Assembly (NCBI GenBank): GCA_003021685.1
Contig: PXRO01000017.1
Coordinates: 96,498 to 160,497 of the forward strand
Direction of reading: 5' to 3'
DNA length: 64,000 bases
From: Halobacteriales archaeon QS_4_62_28
GTDB lineage: Archaea; Halobacteriota; Halobacteria; Halobacteriales; Haloarculaceae
Shown piece by piece: positions 24,902-34,344 of the stretch. The notes below the pieces were generated by a model. The model was not told where the DNA came from and did no database searches. It was given only the letters and a program-made list of their open reading frames with translations. Positions within the stretch are counted from its first letter, which is position 1; every line of letters begins with the position of its first letter. Position numbers and translations under genes: made by a program.

Positions 24902-25164
24902 TCGAGTCGGTAGGAGTGAAAGCGGTCGAATTAGTGATAGTGAAAGCGGTCGAGTTGGTGATAGTGAGAGCGTTCGAGTTGGCGACAGCGAGAGTATTCG
25001 AGTTGACAGGAGTCAGAGCGGTCGAGTCGATAGTGATACCAGAACGGTCGAGTTGGCGACAGTGGGAGTATTCGAGTCGGTAGGAGTGAGAACGGTCGAG
25101 TCGACAGGAGTGAGAGCATTCGGGTCGATAGAAGTGAGAGAGTTCGAGTGAGTACGATAGAGAG
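24902..25164. repeat. 24-bp degenerate tandem repeat (minisatellite), about 10.5 units
   Basis: Units start TCGAG and run about TCGAGTCGGTAGGAGTGARA plus GCGG. Units begin at 24902, 24926, 24950, 24974, 24998, 25022 (26 bp long), 25048, 25072, 25096 and 25120, with a partial one at 25144. Units 1 and 8, 4 and 7, and 5 and 9 are near-identical pairs, so larger blocks were copied as well. The unit length is a multiple of three and both strands stay open for long stretches, but the 26-bp unit breaks the frame. The tract ends about 50 bp before the DUF368 start. Confidence 0.85.
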
Positions 25165-25212
25165 AACCTAACTCCACAAGAGCCTTTGTGTGGATGGCCG
25201 AACAGGTGTTCA

Positions 25213-26178
25213 ATGACGACCTCGTCGAGCGAGGCGACGGAGGACACCACGCTTCGCAGTTCGGTCCCGCCGCTTCGCCTGTGGGTGAAGACGTTCCTGA
25301 TCGGCCTCTGCATGGGATCGGCCGACGCGGTGCCGGGGGTATCAGGTGGGACTATCGCACTGATCGCTGGCATCTACGAGCGCCTCATCGCGGCCGTCAC
25401 TGCCGTCACGCCAGAGCGGGGGATCTACTTCTGCCGGGCGTTGCTTCCGGTTGACGGCGGCACCTCGCCTCGTCGGGCGGTCGTAGTGCTGGAGGAGATC
25501 GACATCTGGTTCCTGCTGGCACTCGTCGCCGGCGTCGGCGTGGCGGTCGTCGCCGTGACGCGGATCGTCCACGTCGCCAGCCAGAACGCGCCGGTGGTGC
25601 TGTACGGCGTCCTCTTTGGGTTGATCGCCGCCTCTGCGATCATCCTCCTGCGCGAACTCAGTATCCGGACGGAATTCCAGGCGGCGGCCGGCGTCGTCGG
25701 CTTCGTCGTCGCCTTCCTGCTGTCGGGTCATATCACCTTCCTGGAGCGAGGCGGCCTCCTCGTCGTCTTCGTCGCCGGTGCCGTCGCCGTCAGCGCGATG
25801 ATCCTGCCCGGTATCTCCGGGTCGCTGTTGCTCGTCATCCTCGGGCAGTACACGCGGATGTCCGAGACACTGAGTAACTTCATCGACGCGCTGATCGGTC
25901 TCGTCGGGGGAGACCCACTCGCACCGGCGGTCGAGCTTGGGACCGTCGTCGCGACCTTCATGTTCGGTGGTCTGGTCGGCCTCTTTACCATCTCGCGGTT
26001 GATCCGCCGGGCACTCGACGCGAACCGACGGGCGACGCTTGCCTTCCTCGTTGCGCTGGTCGTCGGGGCCCTGCGTGCGCCGATCACTGAACTGTCTACG
26101 GAGTACGGCGTCACCTGGTCGGTCGAACCGATCACCACCTTCTGGTACGCCGTCGATCTCGACCTCGACGGGGTCTGA
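25213..26178 (+). CDS. DUF368 family polyprenyl-phosphate translocase
   Basis: 321 aa from ATG 25213 (MTTSSSEATEDTTLRSSVPP); an in-frame start at 25186 is less likely. Eight or so membrane segments are seen, with the family motif FLIGLCMGSADAVPGVSGGT near residue 30 and its internal counterpart AMILPGISGSLLLVILGQYT near 200, an inverted-repeat transporter. Bacterial DUF368 proteins (PopT) were shown to recycle undecaprenyl phosphate across the membrane; in a haloarchaeon dolichyl phosphate for N-glycosylation is the likely lipid, which is inference. Confidence 0.88.
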   Translation: MTTSSSEATEDTTLRSSVPPLRLWVKTFLIGLCMGSADAVPGVSGGTIALIAGIYERLIAAVTAVTPERGIYFCRALLPVDGGTSPRRAVVVLEEIDIWFLLALVAGVGVAVVAVTRIVHVASQNAPVVLYGVLFGLIAASAIILLRELSIRTEFQAAAGVVGFVVAFLLSGHITFLERGGLLVVFVAGAVAVSAMILPGISGSLLLVILGQYTRMSETLSNFIDALIGLVGGDPLAPAVELGTVVATFMFGGLVGLFTISRLIRRALDANRRATLAFLVALVVGALRAPITELSTEYGVTWSVEPITTFWYAVDLDLDGV

Positions 26179-26229
26179 CGGGCTTCGTCGAAACGATCAC
26201 GATTCTGTACACTCTCAGAGCGTTTCAAC

Positions 26230-26313
26230 TACACCGGTGGACGTATACAGCGATACATCTAACCCGGAGACCGTGACAGCCGAGATGTATCAAACGGTGT
26301 GTCCACCGATATA
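26230..26313. repeat. Palindromic repeat family B, copy B1
   Basis: 84-bp imperfect palindrome starting TACACCGGTGGACGTATACA and ending GTCCACCGATATA, with inner stem GATACAT/ATGTATC. A second complete copy is at 51600-51682 and two halves at 481 and 1606. It lies after the DUF368 stop at the edge of an AT-richer region. Confidence 0.88.
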
Positions 26314-26397
26314 TGCCGAAAACTATCTTAAAATCAGGACGTGAAGCACTCAAACACGCGATCCGAGCGACACCCTGAAATCAGCAACGTGTTACGA

Positions 26398-26820
26398 TCA
26401 TTCATATGATCCTATCGAAATATCATCCGGACGAATTTCGACCCTCAGATTTCGCCCGTTGTCTACTGCAAATTGACTTACCTGGATGGTTTCAGACCTG
26501 GTGATGTCTGCCGTCGAAACCTGAATAGCATAGCTTCCTGTCTCCGTAATTCCCACATCAACAACCCTACTGTCACCTGAATCAAGACTCAACGACGTAT
26601 CTACGATGCTCGTTGAGTTTTTTGATGCAGATAATTGTACAGATATTTCCTTTTTGGTATTTTTGACATTATTTATAACTCGAATGTCAACTCCTGGATT
26701 AGATTGTGTCGTTGAAGTAGTTTCCTCTGAGGCGTCAGGTGACACACATCCAGTTATAAATAGGGTCGTTACGGAACAACTTTTGATTATCTCTCTTCTA
26801 CCTAACTTTTTCATGTACAT
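26398..26820 (-). CDS. Small predicted lipoprotein in an AT-rich patch
   Basis: 140 aa from ATG 26820 (ATG 26814 possible). The N-terminus MKKLGRREIIKSCSVTTLFI then TGC is a lipobox with an RR pair, consistent with Tat export and lipid attachment at Cys about 25. The rest is beta-rich, Ser/Thr-rich and has a region NPGVDIRVINNVKNTKKEIS typical of small haloarchaeal surface lipoproteins. Codon use is clearly more AT-rich than the surrounding genes, suggesting transfer or a different selective regime. Function unknown. Confidence 0.75.
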   Translation of the reverse strand: MYMKKLGRREIIKSCSVTTLFITGCVSPDASEETTSTTQSNPGVDIRVINNVKNTKKEISVQLSASKNSTSIVDTSLSLDSGDSRVVDVGITETGSYAIQVSTADITRSETIQVSQFAVDNGRNLRVEIRPDDISIGSYE

Positions 26821-27014
26821 AGAGTTCGGAGTCTATTTGAAACGTTTTTTGCCCTCCAACTACCTCAGGCCCGCTCGTCAAACCACAGTCGGTTCCTTCC
26901 CAGTAAAAAACAGTGTCTATAGTCGACGATTGAGATCTTATACTGTCTATACCACTACGCTTGTCTCGATTGTACCGAAATAACTAATACATTGTAGTGT
27001 CTGCCGGGTGGTGT

Positions 27015-27140
27015 ATGGCTGATCGCCTCACATATCGCGACGTCAGTGCGATGAAACGCCACTACTGCCGCGAGAACGACAACATCGTGGGGTTTTTCGG
27101 GGGAACCGAGGACGACGAGGCCGGGGAATCGAACGACTGA
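27015..27140 (+). CDS. 41-residue hypothetical protein
   Basis: ATG 27015 to TGA 27138-27140 encodes MADRLTYRDVSAMKRHYCRE followed by NDNIVGFFGGTEDDEAGESND. The acidic tail is typical for halophiles, and GC-rich codons reappear here after the AT-rich patch. A TATA-like AACTAATACATT is centred about 27 bp upstream. I do not recognise a family. Confidence 0.5.
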   Translation: MADRLTYRDVSAMKRHYCRENDNIVGFFGGTEDDEAGESND

Positions 27141-27190
27141 TATCAGATCACCAAATTTTCGTGTGCAGCCCCGTATACACTTCGTCACCT

Positions 27191-27322
27191 ATGAGCGACC
27201 GGGCTCCGGTGAGCGTCTTGCTCCCGACAGTCGAGTGGACCAGGGCGTGTGACCAGGTGGCTACACAGTTGGTGGAAGGCGACGAACTGTTCGTTATAGA
27301 GTCGGTCGGTGCTGTCGGTTAG
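27191..27322 (+). pseudogene. Likely truncated glycosyltransferase (GT2) N-terminus
   Basis: ATG 27191 to TAG 27320-27322 encodes 43 aa (MSDRAPVSVLLPTVEWTRAC...). VSVLLPTVEW followed by DELFVIES resembles the first two strands of GT-A family-2 glycosyltransferases, which are normally 200 aa or more. Nothing of the DxD or later regions follows; instead the convergent ureF gene begins, and the two reading frames overlap by 4 bp. It may be a remnant from a deletion fused to the urease cluster, or a genuine short protein. Confidence 0.5.
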
Positions 27323-28008
27323 CTCAAAAAGAGTCGCCTATCGGCCCGCTCGTGTACTGCCGAACTGATCTCGATCAGCGGCGCGAACGGCGTCATCGCC
27401 GCCAGCGCCCGCTCGGCACTCGCTTCGACGGCCTCGATCATCACCGGCCGCAGATCGTCGAGCACGCGCTGGACTGCCGTCGATCCGAGGCGCATTAATC
27501 GCTGGGCCGCCCCGAGCAGCGCCGAGACGAACTCGTGGCAGGCCAGCAGGCAGGCCTCACGAACGCCAACGCCCTCGCGGCCGGCGATTGTCCCCAGCAC
27601 GACGGGGTAGTTCCCCGCGGCAGCACCCGCGTCGATAGCGTCCGCGTACTCGTCAAGCAGGTCGTCCGACCGCAGGTCGCGCTGGAGATCGAGGAGTCGC
27701 TCGCCCGTTCGCTCTGCACTCTCGCGAAACTCCGCCGACAGCGTCACCGCCTGCAGCCGCTGGTCGGCAGCGACGACACCGGCACAGTCGCCCTCGCTCG
27801 CGGCGGCGTGGGCCACCCGCAACGCCACCAGGTCGCCGGGGCCGAGTTGCTCCGTGAGATACGTCGACAGCAGCGCCCGCAGGTCGTCGCTGTCCCCGAC
27901 CCGGTCCGACGCGATGAACTGCTCTAGCCCGTAGGAGACGCTGTCGGTGCCCACGGGCAGGGCGGTGTCGGCGAGTCGGAACGCCGCCAGCGTCGTGTCG
28001 TCGCTCAC
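27319..28008 (-). CDS. ureF: Urease accessory protein UreF
   Basis: 229 aa, all-helical UreF family: FRLADTALPVGTDSVSYGLE (residues 10-29), GNYPVVLGTIAGREGVGV (about 132-149) and the C-terminal helix with SAVHERADRRLFLS. UreF with UreD and UreG forms the complex that loads nickel into urease and acts as a GTPase-activating-like factor for UreG. Last gene of ureBCAGDEF; it overlaps ureE by 4 bp. Confidence 0.93.
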   Translation of the reverse strand: MSDDTTLAAFRLADTALPVGTDSVSYGLEQFIASDRVGDSDDLRALLSTYLTEQLGPGDLVALRVAHAAASEGDCAGVVAADQRLQAVTLSAEFRESAERTGERLLDLQRDLRSDDLLDEYADAIDAGAAAGNYPVVLGTIAGREGVGVREACLLACHEFVSALLGAAQRLMRLGSTAVQRVLDDLRPVMIEAVEASAERALAAMTPFAPLIEISSAVHERADRRLFLS

Positions 28009-28592
28009 GAGTCGCCCTCCGTGTCGATATCGTGGATCGCGTGACTGTGAGCGTGTGACTCGTCGTCCGTGTGGCCACTGTGGCTGTGACTAACCGAATC
28101 GCTGTGACTGTGCCTGCCGTCGCCCTCGTCGAACAGCGCCGGCGACACCGCTTCCTCGGTCATCGTCGCGCCTTCGGGCAAGTGCGGGCGGATCTCGGCG
28201 TCCATCCGATCACGGTTCTCGGCCAGCGGGAGATACGCGCGCTCACCCTCGATTGTGAGGTCCCAGTGACGATTACCGACGGCGTGGCCCAGTTCGACGG
28301 CGGCAGTCACGGCGTCGGTCGATTCCTCGCTCTCGCTGAGATCGACGACCAGTGCGGTGACCTGTGCCAGCGAGACGACGACGAGTGTGTCCCCGGCCGC
28401 GAGTACGTCGCCGTCGCGCAGTTCGCGAGCGACGACGATGCCCAGGTCGGTGCCGTCGTCGGCAGTCGTTCGCACTCGCGAGCGGCGGCGCTCGGTGTCG
28501 TCGACCGTCACCCGAAGGGGGGCCGCGCCGTCGAGGCGGTCGGCGAGTTCCGGTTCGTCCCGGTGGCCCAGATGACTGTCTGCGACGAGCAT
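28005..28592 (-). CDS. ureE: Urease accessory protein UreE (nickel metallochaperone)
   Basis: 195 aa. The N-terminal peptide-binding domain is followed by the metal-binding domain with ELGHAVGNRHWDLTIEGERA (about 100-120), and the C-terminus is a His-rich tail (HSHSDSVSHSHSGHTDDESH then AHSHAIHD). UreE delivers Ni2+ to the UreDFG complex; the His tail stores nickel. It overlaps ureF and abuts ureD. Confidence 0.94.
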   Translation of the reverse strand: MLVADSHLGHRDEPELADRLDGAAPLRVTVDDTERRRSRVRTTADDGTDLGIVVARELRDGDVLAAGDTLVVVSLAQVTALVVDLSESEESTDAVTAAVELGHAVGNRHWDLTIEGERAYLPLAENRDRMDAEIRPHLPEGATMTEEAVSPALFDEGDGRHSHSDSVSHSHSGHTDDESHAHSHAIHDIDTEGDS

Positions 28593-29494
28593 CAGTTCTT
28601 TCGCACCTCCGGAGCAGGGACGCCGAGCACCGCCTGCCGGCTCTCGTCTCTGGCGGCGTGGAGCGTCTCGGTGACCGGTTCGCTCTCGTGGCCGAGCGCA
28701 CGGACGACGACGCCAGCGTCGTTCGGAAGGGTCGTCGCGCCCGCTGTCGCCGGCCCGCCAGCGACCCGCCCGTGGATCTCGTCGGCGAGGCTCTCACAGT
28801 CCTCGTCCGGTGCGAGCACGTACAGCGTCCCGTAGACCGCACACTCTCCGAGGACGCCGGGGGCCGTCGGGTCGCCGTCGGCGGGGTCGAGATGTGTCGC
28901 GTCGGCGGCCAGCAGTCCGTCCTCGCCCCGGACCTCGAACCGCGAGACGAACCGCTCGAAGTCGAAGCGCTCGCCGCGAGCGAGTCGTCCGGGGACGACG
29001 ACGTCGCCGACGATGGCACTCGCGCCGGCGTCGAGGTCGAGGGTCACGTCCTGGCAGTACCGGGCGTCGGGATTAAGAATCGTCGGTTCGGGCACGTAGT
29101 CGAGGTGACCGCCAGCGGCAACCGACAGCGACACGTCGGCGGCGGCGTAGTTGCACTTCATCGAGAGCACCTTTGTCGCGCTCTGGGTCGTGACGCTGGC
29201 GACGGCGTCGGTGCCGACGGTTATTTCGACGGTGTGGCGGTCGCCCTGTGCGATACCGCCGGTGGGCGACTGGACGAACACCGTCGTCGCGTCGGGATGG
29301 GGATCGTGGTCGAGCGTGCCGCTGACGTGGAAGGGAACGCGGGCCAGATCCCGGGCGAGATAGCTCTCGCCGTCGGCAGCTACCCGGAAGGCCAGTTCCA
29401 GCTGGCCCACCTTTCCCGGTGCCCCGACCGCCGCCTGTGGAACCGGTTCGCTCGCGTAGCCCTCGAAGGCAGGATGGGGCGCGTCGGTGGCCAT
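28592..29494 (-). CDS. ureD: Urease accessory protein UreD/UreH
   Basis: 300 aa with UreD features: GQLELAFRVAADGESYLARD, FVQSPTGGIAQGDRHTVEIT, TTQSATKVLSM (the conserved T-x-Q-x-x-x-K-V) and YVPEPTILNPDARY. UreD is the scaffold through which nickel reaches the apo-urease. It ends by sharing a base with ureE and is immediately preceded by ureG. Confidence 0.93.
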   Translation of the reverse strand: MATDAPHPAFEGYASEPVPQAAVGAPGKVGQLELAFRVAADGESYLARDLARVPFHVSGTLDHDPHPDATTVFVQSPTGGIAQGDRHTVEITVGTDAVASVTTQSATKVLSMKCNYAAADVSLSVAAGGHLDYVPEPTILNPDARYCQDVTLDLDAGASAIVGDVVVPGRLARGERFDFERFVSRFEVRGEDGLLAADATHLDPADGDPTAPGVLGECAVYGTLYVLAPDEDCESLADEIHGRVAGGPATAGATTLPNDAGVVVRALGHESEPVTETLHAARDESRQAVLGVPAPEVRKN

Positions 29495-30118
29495 CTACGC
29501 GAACAGCACCCCCTCGGTGACGTGCTCCAGTACGTCGTCGATGCCCTCGTTGTCCTTGCAGTTGGTGAAGACGCAGGGACCGTCGCGGACCGCGCGGGCG
29601 TCGGCTTCCATCACCTCGATGTCAGCGCCAACGTGGGGCGCGAGGTCGGTCTTGTTGACCACGAGCAGGTCACATTCGACGACGCCGGGGCCGCGCTTTC
29701 GCGGGATGTCCTCGCCTTCGGCGACGCTGATGACGTACAGCGAGTAGTCGGCCAGTTCCGGATTGAACGTGGCGGCGAGGTTGTCCCCGCCGCTCTCGAT
29801 CAGCACCACGTCGAGGTCCGGGTGGGTGGCGACGAAGTCGTCGACCTGTGCGAGGTTCATCGACGGGTCCTCGCGGATACCCGTGTGCGGGCAGGCACCC
29901 GTCTCGACGCCGGCCACGAGGTCCGCCGGGACGATGCCAGCGAAGCGTTCGCGTAGCTGGTCGGCGTCTTCCTGTGTGAGGATGTCGTTGGCGATGACAC
30001 CCACGTCGAGGTCGCGGTCGACGAGTTTCGGGACGAGTTCCGATACGAGCGAGGTCTTGCCCGACCCGACGGGACCGCCGATGCCGACCGTCGCCACGTC
30101 ACGGTGTGTCAAGCTCAT
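29495..30118 (-). CDS. ureG: Urease accessory GTPase UreG
   Basis: 207 aa from ATG 30118 ([20 protein letters not shown]). P-loop [11 protein letters not shown] (residues 14-24), the metal-binding CPH of [16 protein letters not shown] (about 76-91), [11 protein letters not shown] and the [12 protein letters not shown] guanine-specificity motif are present. UreG hydrolyses GTP to drive nickel insertion. A 158-bp space separates it from ureA, without recognisable genes. Confidence 0.95.
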   Translation of the reverse strand: MSLTHRDVATVGIGGPVGSGKTSLVSELVPKLVDRDLDVGVIANDILTQEDADQLRERFAGIVPADLVAGVETGACPHTGIREDPSMNLAQVDDFVATHPDLDVVLIESGGDNLAATFNPELADYSLYVISVAEGEDIPRKRGPGVVECDLLVVNKTDLAPHVGADIEVMEADARAVRDGPCVFTNCKDNEGIDDVLEHVTEGVLFA

Positions 30119-30276
30119 TCTACGTGTCCCTCCCGGGTATCCCGGCGGTGTTCCCCTCGCGGCCGTGATCAACTGCAGCGACACGGTTTCGAAAGCCCTC
30201 GGCCAGTCCACCAGGCAGTCGGTCGTGACACCGGCAGCAGGGCCGCTGTCGCACGCCCGGTGTGCTGTGGTTCCTG

Positions 30277-30645
30277 TCAGTCATTATCGTTGCTCGCCCC
30301 ACTCTCGGCGGGCGTGGACTCGCTTCGCTCGTCCACGCTCTCCGACCGGATCGGATCGTGGACGGTGACGAGTTTCGTGCCGTCGGGGAATGTCGGTTCG
30401 ACCTGGATCATGTCGACCATCTCCGGGACGCCCTCCATCACGTCCTCGCGACCGAGCAACTGGGTGGCCTCGGCGCGGATATCGGCTACGTCCCAGCCGT
30501 CGCGGGCGCGTTCGAAACACCAGTCCGAGATGTAGGCGACGGATTCGGGGTGGTTCAGCGCGACGTCGCGATCCTTGCGGCGGCGCGCGAGTTCTGCTGC
30601 CATGAAGACCGTGAGTCGTTCGTCTTCTTTGGGTGTGAGATTCAT
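30277..30645 (-). CDS. ureA: Urease gamma subunit UreA
   Basis: 122 aa: [40 protein letters not shown] and [19 protein letters not shown] are the conserved UreA blocks. The final 20 residues form an acidic, Ser-rich tail beyond the usual 100-aa length, typical of halophilic adaptation. Structural subunit of the (alpha beta gamma) urease. It lies 6 bp after ureC, an order (B, C, A) different from the bacterial A, B, C. Confidence 0.95.
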   Translation of the reverse strand: MNLTPKEDERLTVFMAAELARRRKDRDVALNHPESVAYISDWCFERARDGWDVADIRAEATQLLGREDVMEGVPEMVDMIQVEPTFPDGTKLVTVHDPIRSESVDERSESTPAESGASNDND

Positions 30646-30651
30646 CGTTGG

Positions 30652-32358
30652 TTAGAGCATGTACCGCTGGGTGAGTCCGAGTTCCTCGGCCGGTTCACAG
30701 GTGACGACGTCGCCGTCGATCCGCACCTCGAAGGTCTCGGGATCGATGTCGATGTCGTTGGGACAGTACGTGTTGTAGACCATGTCGGCCTTGCCGACGG
30801 TGCGAGCGCCGCCGATTGGCACCACCTCGGTGTCGAGGTCGTAGGCCTCGCCGACGCCGGCCTCGGCCGCTGCGGGGCTGACGAACGCCAGCGAGTTCGC
30901 TGTCTTCGCGCTGCCCATCGCGCCGGCCCGCGGGCGCTGTTTCATCGGTTCGCAGGTCATCAGCGACCCGTTTGCCTCGCCCATCTCGGAGTAGGCCGGG
31001 AAGCCGCCCTTGAACGTCACGTCGGGTTTGATCCCGAAGAAGGCCGGGTCCCACATGACGAAGTCGGCCAGTTTGCCGGGTTCGAGCGTGCCGACGTAGT
31101 CGTCGACACCGGCCGAGATTGCGGGGTTGATCGTGTACTTCGCGAGGTAGCGCTTGATCCGGTGGTTGTCGCCGTCGATGTCCTCGTCCTCGGGGAGCGT
31201 GCCGCGCTGTTGCTTCATCTTATCCGCGGTCTGCCAGGTGCGAGCGATCAGTTCGGCCATCCGTCCCATCGCCTGGGAGTCGGTGGTCATCATCGAAATC
31301 GCGCCCTCGTCGTGGAGTACGTCCTCGGCGGCGATGGTCTCGGCGCGAATCCGGGACTCCGCGAAGGCCACGTCCTCGGGCACGTCGTCGTTGAGGTGGT
31401 GACACACCATCACCATGTCCAGGTGCTCGTCGAACGTGTTGACCGTGTAGGGCATCGACGGGTTCGTCGAGGACGGCAACACGTTCGGGTCGCCCACGGC
31501 GGCCATGATGTCCGGTGCGTGTCCCCCGCCGGCCCCCTCGATGTGGAACAGGTGGATCGTCCGGCCGTCGATGGCGTCCTGCGTGTTTTCGAGAAAGCCG
31601 GTCTCGTTGAGCGTGTCCGTGTGGATACAGACCTGCACGTCCTCCTCGTCGGCCACCGAGAGTGCGGTGTCGATCACTGCCGGCGACGAACCCCAGTCCT
31701 CGTGGAGCTTTACGCCGCAGGCTCCCGCTGCGAGTTGTTCCCGGAGGGGGCCGGGTTCGGAGGCGTTGCCCTTCGCGTAGAACCCGACGTTGACCGGCCA
31801 CGCCTCGGCGGCCCGCAGGAACGTCTCGATGTTCTGCGGCCCGGGCGTGCAGGTGGTCGCACCGCCGCCGTACCCGCCGCCAAGCATCGTCGTGATACCG
31901 GCGGCGAGGGCGTGCTCGACGAGCTGAGCGGAGTTGAAGTGGACGTGGACATCCAGTGCCCCAGGTGTGACAATTTTGCCCTCGGCGGGGTAGGCATCGG
32001 TCCCGGGACCGACGACCATGTCGACGCCGTCCATCGTGTCCGGGTTGCCGGCCTTTCCGATGCCGGCGATTTGGCCGTCGACGACGCCGATGTCGGCCGC
32101 GATGACTCCCAGTCTCGGGTCGAGGATCGTCGCGTTCGTGATCACCCAGTCCAGCGCGCCGTCCTCGTTCGTGACGCCGGGAGCCTGCCCCATCCCGTCG
32201 CGGAGTGTCTTCCCGCCGCCAAAGACCGCCTCGTCGCCGGGCGTGCGCAGGTCCTGCTCGACTTCCAGGAAAAGATCGGTGTCGCCCAGTCGGATCTGGC
32301 CGCCCTCGGTCGGGCCGTACAGTTCGGTGTATGCCTCCCTGTCGATATCGCGGGTCAT
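30652..32358 (-). CDS. ureC: Urease alpha subunit UreC (catalytic)
   Basis: 568 aa. Nickel ligands and active-site residues are in place: His138 and His140 in DVHVHF, Lys217 (carbamylated) and His219 in [12 protein letters not shown], His246 in CIHTDTLNE, the [11 protein letters not shown] flap (about 319-329) and [14 protein letters not shown]. The enzyme hydrolyses urea to ammonia and carbamate in the cytoplasm. It overlaps ureB by 4 bp. Confidence 0.97.
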   Translation of the reverse strand: MTRDIDREAYTELYGPTEGGQIRLGDTDLFLEVEQDLRTPGDEAVFGGGKTLRDGMGQAPGVTNEDGALDWVITNATILDPRLGVIAADIGVVDGQIAGIGKAGNPDTMDGVDMVVGPGTDAYPAEGKIVTPGALDVHVHFNSAQLVEHALAAGITTMLGGGYGGGATTCTPGPQNIETFLRAAEAWPVNVGFYAKGNASEPGPLREQLAAGACGVKLHEDWGSSPAVIDTALSVADEEDVQVCIHTDTLNETGFLENTQDAIDGRTIHLFHIEGAGGGHAPDIMAAVGDPNVLPSSTNPSMPYTVNTFDEHLDMVMVCHHLNDDVPEDVAFAESRIRAETIAAEDVLHDEGAISMMTTDSQAMGRMAELIARTWQTADKMKQQRGTLPEDEDIDGDNHRIKRYLAKYTINPAISAGVDDYVGTLEPGKLADFVMWDPAFFGIKPDVTFKGGFPAYSEMGEANGSLMTCEPMKQRPRAGAMGSAKTANSLAFVSPAAAEAGVGEAYDLDTEVVPIGGARTVGKADMVYNTYCPNDIDIDPETFEVRIDGDVVTCEPAEELGLTQRYML

Positions 32359-32768
32359 TCCTCGGCCTCCGTGTCCGTCTCGGAGACGGACTCGTCCGTC
32401 GTGGCAAAACCAGCCGAACTGGCCCGCTTCGTGGCCTCACTGACCCCGGAATCGACGGTCCCCTCTGTCAGTCCGTTCATTCCCGAGACCCGCCGTTTGC
32501 CGCCGATAGCGACGAGTTCGACCGTCTTCGAGTCGCCGGGTTCGAAGCGCACCGCGGTTCCGGCGGGGACGTTCAGGCGCATCCCGTAGGCCGCTTCCCG
32601 GTCGAATGCGAGCGCGGCGTTGACCTCGAAGAAGTGGAAGTGCGATCCGATCTGTACGGGTCGGTCGCCGGTGTTCGCGACGGTCACCGTCGTCGTCGCA
32701 CGGCCCTCGTTGAGCGTCACCGTCCCCTCGCCGGGTCGTACTTCGCCCGGGACGAGGTCGTCGCTCAC
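32355..32768 (-). CDS. ureB: Urease beta subunit UreB
   Basis: 137 aa from GTG 32768 ([20 protein letters not shown]). [40 protein letters not shown] and [20 protein letters not shown] are the UreB signature; an acidic C-terminal extension follows. First gene of the urease operon. A promoter candidate on the reverse strand is CTTATAC near 32862, giving a leader of roughly 65 nt. Confidence 0.95.
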   Translation of the reverse strand: MSDDLVPGEVRPGEGTVTLNEGRATTTVTVANTGDRPVQIGSHFHFFEVNAALAFDREAAYGMRLNVPAGTAVRFEPGDSKTVELVAIGGKRRVSGMNGLTEGTVDSGVSEATKRASSAGFATTDESVSETDTEAEE

Positions 32769-32977
32769 GGCCGACCACCTCGTGCAGTGGGCGTTCGTTT
32801 CGTTACGCCGCCTGTAATTACTGCTTTGTGAACCATCTACGCCGGGGTTACGACGTATAAGGGAAATAACTACCGATTAGAGAAATATTCACCACACAAC
32901 TTCGTCGAAGTGGACGACCGTCCACCGAGCGGCGCTGTGGGGTAACAGAACGAAGCAATCTCGAATTGGGCCGTCGG

Positions 32978-34273
32978 TCAGGCAGCGTCCGTCCGGGAAT
33001 CGATCCGTGCGAGCGCTAGTGCCAGGCCGGCACCGACCACCGGGAACGCCGCGAGTCCGAGGAAGGTCCCGTCGGTGCCGACTGCCGACAGCAGGAGGCC
33101 GGACAGCGCCGCGCCCGCCGCGCCGATGCCGAAGTTCGTCAGGTAGGTGAAGCCATACGAGAGTCCACGGTCGTCGGGCGGGCTGTACTCGGCGATCGTC
33201 GCCTGGTAGAGGGGCTGGATCGCAAAGAGCGTGAAACCGAGGGCGGCGCTGATCGCGAGCAGCGGGCCCAGACCGGCCCGTGCGGCGGGGACGAAAAGCA
33301 CCGCGACGACCGCGAGGGTAGCAAACACCGCCACCAGCCCGGTCGTCGTCGGGATCCGGTCGGTCAACTTCCCGCCGACGTACTGGCCGCCGATGCCGAC
33401 CGTCAGGAGGCCGGCATAGATGTATGACGCGAGATCGAATTCCTCGGCCATCGGACTCCCGGGCTCGAAGAGGTGCACGTAGTCGGTGATCGGCGGGAGA
33501 AATTCGCCCAGGACGTCCGGGAGAAAGGTCAGGATTCCCCGGTAGAACAGGCCGTTCATCATCACGATCAGCAGGGCGAGTACGAGGCCAGTGGTACAGA
33601 GCGCGCGACTGTCGGCGAGGAAGGACGCGTCTCCGGATCGGCCAGTGTGCTCCCCGCCGTCGGTCTGTTCGCGGCCGTCCCCGTCGGTGCCGACGGCTGC
33701 CGTCTCGTCGAACTCGGCAGTCAGGGCGTAGGCGACGGCGAGCACCGCCGGGACGACCAGCAGCCACGCGGCGGTGCGCCAGTCGAAGGCCAGCAGGAGG
33801 AGCGCGGTCACGAGCGGTCCGAACGCGATGCCGACGTTGCCGGCCATCCCGTGGTAGGCAAAGCCCGTCCCGCGCTCGTCGACGCCCGTCGACAGCAGCG
33901 AGAGGCCGGCGGGATGATAGACGCTGGCGGCGATTCCCCACAGACCGAGGGCGAGCGCGATGGTCGCCACGCCCGGGGCCAGACCGAGCAAAACGAAGGC
34001 CCCGCCCATCCCGAGCAGACAGGCGATCACCAGCCGTCGCGCGCCGACCCTGTCGGCCAGCACGCCGCCCGGCAGCGCACCGATGCCGAAGAACGCATAG
34101 CCGACGGCGACGACTGTGCCCAGTAACGCCGTCGTCACCGAAAACTGCCGGAGCCAGATGACCACGAAGACGGGAACCGACAGTTCGTAGGTGTGGACCG
34201 TCGCGTGAGCGAGCATCGTGAACCCGACGATAGAGCGGTCGTTGTCGTTCATTCCGTCGGCCTGAACTGGCAT
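32978..34273 (-). CDS. MFS transporter
   Basis: 431 aa from ATG 34273 (MPVQADGMNDNDRSIVGFTM) or ATG 34252. Twelve predicted membrane segments with the MFS loop motif GGVLADRVGARRLVIACLLG between segments 2 and 3 and a Gly/Asp/Glu-rich cytoplasmic loop near residue 200 (DGDGREQTDGGEHTGRSGDA). The substrate is not evident; the fosmidomycin-resistance-like/sugar-phosphate type is possible. It lies on the same strand 210 bp upstream of ureB. The motif TTTGTACAG lies 18-26 bp upstream of its start codon (34291-34299). Confidence 0.83.
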   Translation of the reverse strand: MPVQADGMNDNDRSIVGFTMLAHATVHTYELSVPVFVVIWLRQFSVTTALLGTVVAVGYAFFGIGALPGGVLADRVGARRLVIACLLGMGGAFVLLGLAPGVATIALALGLWGIAASVYHPAGLSLLSTGVDERGTGFAYHGMAGNVGIAFGPLVTALLLLAFDWRTAAWLLVVPAVLAVAYALTAEFDETAAVGTDGDGREQTDGGEHTGRSGDASFLADSRALCTTGLVLALLIVMMNGLFYRGILTFLPDVLGEFLPPITDYVHLFEPGSPMAEEFDLASYIYAGLLTVGIGGQYVGGKLTDRIPTTTGLVAVFATLAVVAVLFVPAARAGLGPLLAISAALGFTLFAIQPLYQATIAEYSPPDDRGLSYGFTYLTNFGIGAAGAALSGLLLSAVGTDGTFLGLAAFPVVGAGLALALARIDSRTDAA

Positions 34274-34344
34274 GTACGAACTGAAAAGGATTTGTACAGC
34301 GGAGACTGTCGACACGTTCTTCTGCACAGTGCCCTGCTGCGGCC

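Noticed and set aside
24902..25164. CRISPR-like array
   Set aside because: Units are contiguous 24-bp tandem repeats with no unique spacers and no cas genes nearby.
24846..25373. 175-aa minus-strand frame across the 24-bp repeats
   Set aside because: It overlaps the start of DUF368 and its repeat peptide is frame-broken by the 26-bp unit; kept as a finding but not as a gene.
30262..32589. 775-aa open frame on the plus strand
   Set aside because: It is antisense to ureA, ureC and ureB, whose families are certain; long antisense frames are a by-product of high GC.
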